Shown here one piece after another: positions 45,489 through 56,500 of a stretch of 64,000 nt of DNA. The stretch spans positions 126,001-190,000 of the forward strand of contig NMRA01000607.1 in NCBI GenBank assembly GCA_002633005.1, written 5' to 3'. This DNA comes from Phoronis australis (lineage: Eukaryota > Phoronida > Phoronidae). A program made the translations under genes and the position numbers. Below the pieces are notes generated by a model. That model saw only the letters and a program-made list of their open reading frames with translations. It did not search any database and was not told where the DNA came from. How positions within the stretch are numbered: position 1 is the stretch's first letter; every line of letters begins with the position of its first letter.

Positions 45489-46420
45489 TCATCCAGGGCA
45501 ACCCATTTCGTCTTCTCCAAAAATGCAGTCCGGCTTTCCATCACAGGTCTCGCTTGCTTTGATGCACGCAAAATCAGAACACAGCACATCAGTTCCAAAA
45601 CACTGTCCGAATGGTGGCGTTGCTGCTATTGCTGATGGAGTGGGTGTTGTAGTAGTAGTAGTAGTAGTAGCAGTAGTAGTTGTTGTTGTTGTTGTTGTTG
45701 CAGTTGCTGTTGTTGTTGGTGGTGGGGGTGGTGATGTAGTTGATGTTATTGATGCTGTCCTTAACGTGGTTGTTCCTGTTGGTAGTGGCGATGTTTGTAT
45801 AGCCGTTGGTGTTGTTTTTGCTATTGCAGCCGCTGGTAGATCTGTTAACACAGTTGATCTTGCAACAACTACCGCTGATTCTGATGTTGCTTTTGCGGAT
45901 TGCGTTGCATCCGAAGGCGTTGTTGCTGTTTTCGCAAACACCGCTGTCCCGGGGGTTGATTCTTCCAATGCTGTGGTTGTTTCAAATGGCGATGCTTTTG
46001 TATTTACCGACCGTGTCGCATTATTTGTTACATTCATCGAATCTTCGGTGTTCACTATAGTTTGAGATGTACCTAGCGCAAGGTCAGCACGGATATTCGA
46101 CTGTGTTGCGTTCAGCGGCAATGATACAGTCAACGATGCATTCGTTTCCATGGGAACCCTTACACTTACTGACGCGTGTGTAGCTTTTATCGTGTTTTCT
46201 AGGACTACTGAAGCAATTGGGTCTGACGAATCGTTAGTATATGCGCTGGTGATGTATGAAATTTTAACTGAACTTGTCTCCCTTGCACCTGGAAACGCGG
46301 TGTTCGACTCGTCAGGCACATGGCTGTCAATTGTCATTGGGACATTCACCAACGGGAGACCGGAAGTTGAACTGGTCACTGTTGTAGCGGTTGTTACGTC
46401 ATGCATTGAGCCAGTTGTAT
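45489..46420 (-). CDS. Gene C exon 4: mucin-like stalk, LDLa domain and stop
   Basis: 932 nt from a ttgttacag acceptor (phase 1) to a TGA. About 265 residues are dominated by Thr, Ser, Ala and Pro, including a poly-Thr run encoded by a (GTT/GTA)n tract at 45,645-45,720. The final module reads GQCFGTDVLCSDFACIK, then SETCDGKPDC and GEDEMGCPG, with six cysteines and an intact D...D...DE calcium site. The open frame extends upstream to about 46,575 without an in-frame stop, but the phase-matched acceptor at 46,421 fixes the exon. Confidence 0.82.
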
Positions 46421-49400
46421 CTGTAACAAATTTGAGAGGCTCATGAACGCGGGTCCCCCTTGGATCATACTGGTTTACCATAAACGAAGTCATTGACATA
46501 TATTTCGTTAACTTTGCAAAATGTGACAACTCGTCCAAACTTTTTAAATGTAATTTTCCCGTCCATGTTTACATTTTCATCAAATGATAAAATGGCACGG
46601 AATTCATCTCACAAAGACTTCCCGCAATAGGAAGTCCCTGCGATGACGTTTGAACGTAAACAATATTTAGCGGTTCCATATATGATTATACGAATCGTTA
46701 CCCATAATGACGCAGGGAAAGAATTCTCCCCGATTGTTTTGCGATGTGCTGCAAATAATGTCTTGTTTGATATTGGTCCCAAACTAGTGCGGCTGTATGT
46801 ACATGGCATTTTTCAAAAGCTGTTTTGTTACTTTCCTGCGGGGTGAAAAGTATTTTTCAAACGAGTAGAAAGTCACTTTTCACCCAAGTGGACAGTACCA
46901 AATAGTAAAAAATGTCATGTACAGAATATCAGCCATAGCTCTTGTGGAAACAAATGGTATCTATGGATTTGATACAGGCATCTTCATTGTTTTGGGTGAA
47001 CTGAAAGTGAGACTATTTCTGTCACAGGCAACGTGTTTCTTTTGTAACTCTTCGCACGAATCGTTCCAAGCGCTGACGAGGAACTGGTGTTCAACCAAAA
47101 CCGTTGAAAATTAACAGAACTACATATGACCGATGCAAATTAGCCCGACATATGAAGCCGTCTTGAAAAAATTCCATACATAAGATTGTGCAGTGGGAAC
47201 GAGGAAACTTTACTGTTGGAAACCTCAAGTAAGAGCCTCCTTTTGGCAGCCATCTGTGGGGCCATCTTGGATTGTCGAAAATGGCGCCCCTCTAATTGAT
47301 TTTATTGATATATCTACTCTTAAATCAATATTTTTTATTTCAGTTACTCCACTCACATTTTGGGACAAGGAATTGAAGAATATTTAAAATGATATTTGTA
47401 ATCAAGGTCAACTTTTAAGCAGCTACGAACCCTAAAATATTACAAATTACAGAAAAGCAACGTCTTATATAAGATGGAAATGAGCCGTTGCAATTCCCCT
47501 TAGTGTCGACGGACTTCTTTCTCCAAATCAGTCTCTTGAGACAACATGCGTTCCACCAAGGATTGGATTTTTGTTCATTATTAGAGAAGAATATTATCAA
47601 ACAATTCACCAGACCTGTGATTTCATCTTCTTGTTCACTTTGAGTGGTAACTAGTAACGGGTCAGTAACATGCCGCCAAAGTGCTATCGATACGGCAGAG
47701 GGCGTTGTGACAGGAAGCTGCGAAGATGCAACGATGTTGGTGATGTTTGAAGGCTGGTGTGACCTTTCGTATTCATGTTCAGCGTCAATGAACCCTGTAA
47801 CTACACGGTATATGGGAATACGCAGATGGCATATACTGGAAAATGCACGTGAACTTAAATATAAGAAGATTCCCCTACAGTAAAGCCAATTACATAATTA
47901 CTTGGATTCTGCAATGGAAATCCGTTCTTGTCTCTTCATGACTTTATCTAGTCAACATCACATGCCATTGTGACTGGTCAATCGGCTAGGACATCGTGTT
48001 TGTTCTCGATGACGACTTCCGGCTAACCGACCAATCAGATGTCCTACCCGGTTGACTCGGCGAAAGTGGCACGTCAATCAACTGCAGCCAATGTTAGGAC
48101 TAAAGCACCCAACAAACATGCCGTTGTTACCGATATGGTTTACGTAATATGACGCAAATAAAAACTCATTTAAATCATTACAGCGTCAACAACTTACAAG
48201 CAATTGCAAAGCTGAAATTATAGGTTACTAAGTAATAAAAAATAGAGCGTTAGAAACAGCACGAACTCCACGACATATTATCATTGTGTAGATTATACGC
48301 ACAACAGCTTCATATGTTCATAACTTTGTCCATGACACTAGAGAAACTAAAATGGCAGCGCCCGTGAGTAACCCATACGTTCTAGTCTTAGAGCTCGCAC
48401 GCAGGGGATTTCACGGGACTGGCCTTTTTATTTCAGTTTTGTTTTAATCATGTGTTTTATTTATTCATCAAGCTTAATTCCGTTGTTGCAATATCATCTT
48501 GTAATCGTTTTTAAATGACGTCATCAAGCGAGATTCTTGAGCTTTGTTTTCAGATAGCCTGTCGACATCTCAGCAAAATTATTCAACGAACACGCCAGTT
48601 ACACTGGTCATACTTTGCACGCAATTACCCGTGGTCCTGGGTGGGAACAGTTTGGCCTCTGAAATCTGTTCAGCTTCTAGTTTTGTCTGTTATTTTAAAG
48701 CCAAGTCTAAAGAGATACTCCACGTTTTGCGTAATTTTCATTGTTTCGACGTTACTTGAAAGCTTACAATTTTGTTGCTTACGCAACAAATTCTTGATCC
48801 CATTTTTGAGGAACGCCTATGTTGACGTGACATATGACCAATCAACTGTTCAAGCCCGCTTGTCAAGTGTATTTCCATTATACATGTATGTGCTGTCAAA
48901 ACTAATACTAAGAAACGCTAAAATGGGGCCAGCAAATGTCACTGAATGCATATGAACATAAGTATTTTTCATTGAAATTTAGGATTTATTCCAACAAGTA
49001 ACTGCGAGCCTTCTTAATCGCAAAGTTCCATTTAATTTCTTCTTATACATTTTGTTAGTCTGACTTCCATTATGGGATATCAGGAATTTTGTCCCGAATA
49101 CGTTAGGCTGCAAGACCAAACTAAAACTTATGTGAAACGAATAATGTTGTGGTGCCATATGTGTAACCCCAGTCAGAACGGGAAACTAGGTGGCAAGGTA
49201 GTCGCAAAAAGATCGGTACATTGCAGTATCCATTGCTCACTTTGGTTTTCTTTGTTATAATAAAAATAATGGCAAGCATTTATCGGTAACCGACTGATGT
49301 GCGTCTTAGGTACGATATCCATGCGACCTGTATTGTTACAAAGACTCAAAAAGGGAAAAAAATGGTAGGCGATAACCATGCGACGCGCTTACCGGCCACC

Positions 49401-52400
49401 GACGTAAATGGAGTTGGGTGGGAAATGGCAGAAACTTTCGCAAAGCTCCGGCAAGTGGACGCCAGGCAGCTTGGCGTGAGTGGTTAAGCCTTTTCTTTTG
49501 ACCCTGGCGGCAATAATCCTACCTACATGTACGTCACTAAGAAAACGTTTTCGGAATCCTGACGGCGATAGGGTCGAGCTCAAGGTCAACTTTGTTTATA
49601 TCAATATGATGAAAATGGCCCTGCTAAAGCGCATGCTTGCGCGCATGTGCGTATATGAGTGTAAATTCCTACCGTTATGCACTTCGACACTCCTCTGGGG
49701 AATTTTGCAAGAACATGTAACTTGGCGTTCGTGATAGACATGTTTTATGTTCGTAAACAACTATGTACATGTCTAGTATTATTTTAACTTCGGCTTCACG
49801 TACTTGTAGACTGTACCCGCCTGCATCGACATCACACTCATTGGTTTACAGCATGTAAGCTTTTAGCAAAATATTTGAACCCTTTGCTAAACTGTTCTTT
49901 GGCGAAGCTGCTGAAGCTACATGCAAAAACCACGGATAGCTTGAACGCGCAGGTAGTCATTACGTTGCTGTATTTAGCTTCGCATTCGTATTTTACATGG
50001 GCATAAATAATTTTTAAATAGCCTAGGATTCAGTTACAAGTATCATCACCGGAACAAACGAATGCAAACAACAACCCAAGCATGCGCGGCGCAACCTCAG
50101 CCTCGTAAAATCTACGCCGGCATCCTGTAGTGAAATATAAAAATTTCGAATATTGAATTTAAACGTGATACTTGTCTTTGATCTAGACCCTTTGCAATCA
50201 ACAATTTGCTAGTTAATATAGGGGGTGCTGTTCTATCGCCTCTGACAGATGGCGCCCTTTGCGAAAAATATTTGCTCAGGTCTGATTTTACGACTTGCCA
50301 GCATATGCGCGATAATTGCACCCCTCGTATCGTAAATTCAGAGAATGATACGAAAAGATAAATCGAAAAAAAAAAATCTTTCTACTTCAGTTGCAAAACT
50401 TGAAGCCATTGTCAACAGCTGGCGACGCATGCTCCAGTAACGACGTTAAATATTTAAGTGCACGCGAACAGGTTTCAGTTAGTTTAGAATTAGTTTAATT
50501 ACCGCGCCAGGTCTTCACGACAATGTGGCCAGAGGTTGAAGCGTGTAGGGAAAAGAGGTGAACTGAAGACAAAAATTTGGAAAATCTAAGAGAAGTGACA
50601 CCCCTGAGGGACAGTAGTCTCTCAGCGATCATAACAGGAAAATGTGATCAATTGAATTACAAAATCAATCAAGAGCATATTGAATTGTACAGCATACCAA
50701 GAAAAAATATGTCATGATTTGTGATTTGAGGCAAACAATTTCCAACTTATTGTTATTTTCATAATGCTCATGGCCATTAGTTGAATAAGTGTCCGTCTTT
50801 GTCTCGAAACTCCACTCCACTCCACTAGATGGCGTCTATACTAAAACGGGATACCGTGATTGTCACTTGAATGTAACCCTGTTTGCCAAACTTTATAAAC
50901 TTGGTCAAAGAAAGGGTATTAGGAGGTACAGTTGTAGTCAAGAGTCGCTCGTAAGTCGTCGCCATCCGTTGTCACTTCCATAGAAGTACACTTGCTAAGC
51001 TTAAAAAACTAAGTTTCTGAAACAGGGTTCACGAGATACAGTTGCCCACGTAAAAAACTGCCTGTAGTAGGCGCCACAGTGGTCGGTGCCCTCCGAAATT
51101 CCACGTCAGCCGTGCTCTTCCCAAGTGGCAACAAATACGCCTTTTTTCATATGCACCCGTTTGAAATTCAATCATGTCGTCCCATCAGTAATAGAGTCAT
51201 TTCTGCACAGTATCACGAATGTCCATCCAAAGGTTTTGGAGATATACATGTAGGAACGGGCATCAGACGGACGGATGAACGGACAGACGGACGGACGGAC
51301 AGAGATGAATAAATACAGTATGTGGGAACATAAAAATATCCCATATTGTGGATCTTTCTTCGTGGGGAGTTTTTCCGAATACATATAAACTAAACAAAAA
51401 GTCTAAGTTTCATTAAGATAATAGCATAGATATTCGTGTGCGGCGTGTATGTGCGGATGAAACACCAATTCTTACCTGTAAAATAAAGTGCAGTAGCGAC
51501 ACCTATTATCAGAAGGGTCAACACTATTATGACGACGATTCTCCGTTTTTTCCTACGCTTGTTGTTGATTCTGCCTTCATCAAAGATATGGTTCTGAAAC
51601 AGAAAGTAAATACTGCCTATGCAAATTGTTTTATATGCTTAAGTACGATTTTAATGCGCTTTAATACAAGCAGTTTGTGTCAAATTTTAAGAACATACAT
51701 GTTTGTGATTGGTCGATTGGACTGACTTAACACCATGGCACTGTGTCTCAAAAAGATAATCATTAATACATCTTAAGGGATTTAATAGCCTTTAGTATTC
51801 ATAGTATACCTGTTGCTATGAAACAAACCAAAAAAATAAAAATTATATTTTTTGTGTTATCGGGGTTGTATGTAATAGGTTGTTGTTTTCACCGGTGCGT
51901 TACCGAGGAGTTGCGAGGAAAGTCAGCGGAAAACAGTCTTATTCAGACATTAAAAGGTGTGTTTGTGGAGGCTGTAGTAACAGCAGCTTGACTGAGTACG
52001 TCTTCGTGTTCAAATTTCCTAAGTACGTGGAAGTGGCACAGAAATGTCATCTCTCTGTCTGTTCACACACAGTGATAATTGCCAAGTTCTCGCTCCTAAT
52101 CGTCCTCGTCTTCTGATCTGCTGTGTTCCGCCATTGCAACTGATTGTCACGTTACCAAACATCTTCCACCCATTCCATAATTTGGCAGGAAATTTCGAAA
52201 TGAATATTTTTCTTCGAAATTAAAAAATTATCGATAATTTAGCATAGAAAAGTGCTTATCGAGTTAGATTTTATGGTACTCATTTCATATTAGCTAACTG
52301 AAACCGCAAAAACTAAGAACATGCCTCTAAGTTAAGTGCACAATTATTTAAACGTCTTTGAGACAGTTTACCAAAAGGTCATCATGCAGTCATTCTTTTG

Positions 52401-53540
52401 CGGCATTGAAAAACTTATAGAACATTTGATTATGATTTTCTTTTTCAAATAACATATTACCGAGTTTGAAAATGTTGGTTTAGCGCCGAATTTATGTTTA
52501 TTTGCGTGGGCGGCACAGCACTGAAAAAGTGGGGTGCTATAAGCGCCAGCTCCCCTGTGGTGCACACCGCCCATAGACAATGGGCGGCGAAGCACTGAAA
52601 AAGTGGGAGCTATAGCCCCCCCCCAGAACCCTATGGTACGCCTCCCATGATTTGGCGTTCGAAAGTAGCACCCGAAAAAACTGCTCTTAATTTTTCAAAC
52701 TGAAAACTCCAGGAGCAAGTCAGTTTCACGTAATCGCACACAAGCTGTAAGCGTGTCAGACGTGCATTCAGAGTGAAGTCTTCCCATTTGTTGGGCTACA
52801 TTTGCTTTGTTGCGATAAAGGAACATAGAGTGCTACTCATGTCAACCCATTCCCAGACCTGCTATTGGTCACGATCCCAGAGGGTGCCAGTTTATAAATG
52901 GGTTGCAATTTGAAAAGTATTACAAGACAGTCCCTTTTAAGAAAACAAATCATTTACTATCATGGGAATTCGTATATTAAATAAACAGTGCTCACCTCCT
53001 CGTCCAAATCAAAGGTTTCTTTACTTTTCTCGAAGTCACGGCTTCCTCCATGTTCAGAAGGAAAAGCAGGATTTTCCAAGGCAGACTGGAAATATAACGC
53101 TTAAACACATAAAAATAATGTTCTTTACACTTCATTTTAATTCGAAAACTCCATTAAAATACATTTAAACGCAGTTCATTTTTTAAATTATCATTCCCTA
53201 ATGATGCTTTGTCAACATGACGTGACGTTTTCAAAAAAAAATAAATTCAATGTCAGATTTGTTTCATCTATCTTCTGTTTAACGTCTGGTTTTGCATCAT
53301 CTAAATGGCCGCTGTGGTCGAAATGGGTGGGAAAACAATTGGGACTACTGGTCAGTGGGTCAGACTTCTTGGAGTCACAAGCTATGGCTAAAGCAATAAA
53401 ACCACAAAAAGTCGTGTTTTGTATTATTATTACAAGTCGCTAATTCTTGATGTCTGACAGAAAAACAGAGTGGAAAAGAGTCTTCAAACGAAAGTAAACT
53501 CACCTTCGGCCTCATAGGTTTTATTAAAACCACTTACCAT
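45489..53540 (-). CDS. Gene C: type II membrane mucin-like protein with a C-terminal LDLa module
   Basis: Four exons (53,540-53,538; 53,085-52,996; 51,593-51,476; 46,420-45,489) join with phases 0, 0 and 1 into 380 codons plus a stop. Residues 1-31 form an acidic tail starting MSALENPAF, where NPAF resembles NPxY/F endocytic signals. Residues about 42-49 are a KRRKKRR block, followed by a 20-residue helix (IVVIIVLTLLIIGVATALYF). No signal peptide and positive charges before the helix predict a cytosolic N-terminus. Residues about 71-335 are a Thr/Ser/Ala/Pro stalk, probably heavily O-glycosylated. The last 40 residues are one LDLa domain with six cysteines and acidic calcium ligands, then the stop. 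Type II LDLa proteins often carry a serine protease domain, and none is present here. Further exons inside the 5 kb third intron cannot be excluded. Confidence 0.75.
45645..45720. repeat. Coding trinucleotide repeat (poly-Thr) in gene C
   Basis: A GTA/GTT trinucleotide run that reads as Thr codons (with some Ala) on the minus strand. Length variation would change stalk length without breaking the frame. Confidence 0.85.
46421..51475. other. Intron 3 of gene C
   Basis: About 5 kb between the membrane-helix exon and the mucin exon. I found no phase-compatible module exon. A degenerate GACG microsatellite is at 51,262-51,303. An open frame at 48,515-48,955 (+) has no recognisable similarity. 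Confidence 0.5.
51262..51303. repeat. (GACG)n microsatellite
   Basis: gacggacgg repeats, imperfect, about 40 bp, just downstream of gene C exon 3 in gene sense. Confidence 0.9.
51476..51593 (-). CDS. Gene C exon 3: juxtamembrane basic block and transmembrane helix
   Basis: 118 nt (acceptor tctgtttcag, phase 0 in; donor gtaaga, phase 1 out). It encodes NHIFDEGRINN, KRRKKRR and a 20-residue hydrophobic helix ending LYFT. It has no ATG and so is invisible as an open reading frame starting with Met. The splice sites and helix make it convincing. Confidence 0.82.
52500..52650. repeat. ~75 bp dispersed repeat, two units in inverted orientation
   Basis: gcactgaaaaagtggg and gctatagc...cccat recur twice. 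They are the reverse complement of the units at 43,020-43,253. It lies in gene C intron 2. Confidence 0.8.
52996..53085 (-). CDS. Gene C exon 2: acidic cytosolic tail
   Basis: 90 nt, phase 0-0 (acceptor atttccag, donor gtgagc). It encodes SALENPAFPSEHGG and SRDFEKSKETFDLDEE, a polar tail with an NPAF motif. It joins in frame to the membrane-helix exon. Confidence 0.75.
53538..53540 (-). CDS. Gene C exon 1: start codon at the exon edge
   Basis: The ATG is followed directly by a near-consensus GTAAGT donor, so the coding part of exon 1 is a single codon and the rest is 5' UTR. An in-frame TGA lies two codons upstream. Phase 0 fits exon 2 exactly. Reading on through the donor to a second donor at 53,512 gives the wrong phase for exon 2. 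Confidence 0.65.
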
Positions 53541-56500
53541 CGGTCAAGAGATTGGTTTAATATTTTCAGCCATATTAGATGTGATTTCTGGGTTTGAAAA
53601 GAAAGGATAGTTCATTATTGGTTTGGATCAATACTGAACAATTTGGGATAACCACGGCAAATCGATTTATGAACTGAAAAAGATCTCGAGGAATAACGAA
53701 ACGTCATTTTGTTTCAAGTCCAGTGACCGAGTTGGCACCAAGTAAAGAACAGACTGATACATGTAGTTGTAACTGGTCTCAGCAATACCACCGTTTATTC
53801 ATAGAATGCCAGTTTATAACCACTTGAAGGCTTCATGACGGACGAAGGCTTTCAACAACTGCTCCGTGACGAAATTACGTTGTTTGCACTATTGGTTCAT
53901 GCTACCAGTATAGTTATTACTGACTTTCCTTTTTCACACTATGCTTTTCATATAGACAAAAGTTTGCCCGCTAGAGTCACTGAGGGTATGTGCACCCAAC
54001 GTCACTCCCGCTGAGAACCAGACATAACAGTGCCATCGACCTTAAAACAATGGAATCAAATTTTGAGATACGGATAAGGGGCCTCCGGCAATCTGTAGTC
54101 GTTAAATGATTCACTTTACTGACACTCGCACTTAGGTAAGCGACTACGACAGGCAATCACTTTTCCTCCACGAGCGCACAGACGATCTCATATCATTCCC
54201 TTTATCACGTGCCGCAGTTCCGATCTCACGAAAAGCATTCTCTCAACAGCAAAATGTTTGAATTCCCCAGTTGCAATGCGCAAACAGATTTGATGCAGAC
54301 ACGGTACCGGTACCAAGCACGTGCTACAAGCTGTCAAACACGCACACTAGAGCCCTCTGTCGGCCGTGAATGGACATGCCGAAAGCAACTTAACACGTCC
54401 AAATTGGATTGCGGTTAAAAAGATCTCATTAAAAGTTTTTGTTTACGATAAAGAGCGCCCCGTATTCTGTGAAGGCCTGCCTTGAAGTACGCTGCCATAC
54501 ATCATGCTTATAGGGGATGCCACAAATGTATGTCGACTGCCAAAAATATATCTGTACCCTATTTGCTTCACCACAAACAAAACGTTTTTGTGTTTTTGTC
54601 TTGTTAAAAAGTTACATTCCACGGCTTTGCAAAACACGTTAGAGTTCTTAAGTTTCCAATAAATATGCAACAGATCTATGAATGTGAGACGCATCAACAA
54701 GTATGTCATAAACTTTTAAGAATCTCTTTCCGCTTCGTTTTCAAAAAAAGCCTCATCAAACGAATAATCTCAATCATAAACTGAATTAGACTAAACGACT
54801 TTATAAATAATTATCTTTCAATATGACGTCCGCTTTTTCAAAATAAACCGATTTTAAAGATAAAATTCCTTGTTTTGCTGCTGTTCGGAAAATAAAATGA
54901 CTTTCCTCAATCAAAACATGCAACTAAAATTTGAATACTCTTTACATAACAAAAATGACGAAAATTTGCTGTTTCTATCAAATTTTCCAACTACCCAAAA
55001 GGAGAAAGTCAGTGCATCATCGTTCAACTGTTATGTCATCGTTGTCGTCAAGTTGCAGTAGACACTCTAACTTTGTAAAACCGTCCTGTCAAGGAAATAA
55101 GGATTGCGAAGATGTTGTGAATATATTAGTGGAAATTAAAATGCATTTTCCGGCGTTCTAGAAAAAATTCATCAACAAGATCAAAATGATCCAAATGGAT
55201 CGAACAATTTTCTTCAATCTCAGGAATCGGTTAGCATCCTGTACAACTCCAAAACACATGACATCACGGGTACAGCACACAGCATCAGTTGGCGGCTGAC
55301 GGGGGGAGGGACAAAGCTCAGGCTAGACAAATGAACGGTTTCCAAAATGTTAATACTGTCACTGGTGAGGCAGCGCAGGTTCTAATCGTTCCAAAACTCG
55401 ATAGTAATCAAAAGTCATCTTCAGGTACAATATTAGACAGAAAACAGTCGTATCAGAATGGTAGATTAGTATAAAAACATCCCTTTCAAACGTGCAAATG
55501 TCATCGTTTGACTATGTGGAAACATTTTGGCATGAAATTTCAGCAAAGGAATCTAATAATAGAATTTGCCACTAGGGACCAGCTGTAGTAAAATTATCTA
55601 ACATTTGACGTTGACTGATTTGATCACCATAGAAACATATTTGCAAAAATTAATGAAGCCCCTTTATAAGGTTTACGAGATACAACTACATCATGCCCGT
55701 AGTCAGACACTGTAAAATACGCGATGGTATGTACTTTCTATCGGCTGTTGCTTAAAAACAAACAAAATTATCCAATTTTTTATTAATTTTTATTTTCTTA
55801 ATCAGATAGCAAAATGATGGAAAACATTATTGGAAATCACCAGCACCATGCAAGCTGGCATCCAGAGCACCTCAAAATGGTTAAAAATCAAAGACACAAA
55901 ATTGGGCAAAATTTACCGATTTTGACATCCAGTGAAAGTTACTGAAACACCTATAAAAATGCGAAGACTTACTGATCGAGAGGTTCAATGTCTACGTAAT
56001 CATTGCAAAGAATTTGTCTTTTCCTTTCTTTTAAGCCGTTTTAAAACAACTTCACTAACTGAGCCTTTTGAACCAAAAATGGGCTATTTTGGGCCAACAA
56101 ATTTATGATGCTCTTACTTAAAAATGACCCAAAAAGTTAAAAATGACACTTTGAACATATCTCACAAGGTTTATGAACACGCAATTTTTTAAAGATTTGT
56201 GTCGGTGACCCTAGAGTCGACCTTTTAGTGCTCTCGTGGAATAACAGTTCAAAGGACATTACATGTAAATCCTGTTTTGGTGATTTCCACCAACCCTTGT
56301 TTTGTCACCTGTTAAGACATAATTGGTGTCAAGCTTTAAAGTTAACCCCAGGAATCATATAAAAACTCACACTCCTTTTGTCACACATTGGACGTTATGA
56401 TCCTCGGTTCGTGTGCTGTTCTCACGGTTGCTGTGTAAATCAATAAAAACGTAGGCCATGCTTGCTTTTTTGCAGATTTTGAAAGGAGTTTCAAAACTTT

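Noticed and set aside
45523-46065. 180-aa plus-strand open frame rich in Val
   Set aside because: Antisense shadow of the Thr-rich exon of gene C. Poly-Thr codons read as poly-Val on the other strand.
48515-48955. 146-aa plus-strand open frame with hydrophobic stretches
   Set aside because: No recognisable family, AT-driven composition, and it lies in the intron of gene C on the opposite strand.
53513-53540. Alternative gene C first exon reading MVSGFNKTYEAE to a donor at 53,512
   Set aside because: It exits in phase 1 and puts a stop early in exon 2, while the earlier GTAAGT donor gives the required phase 0.
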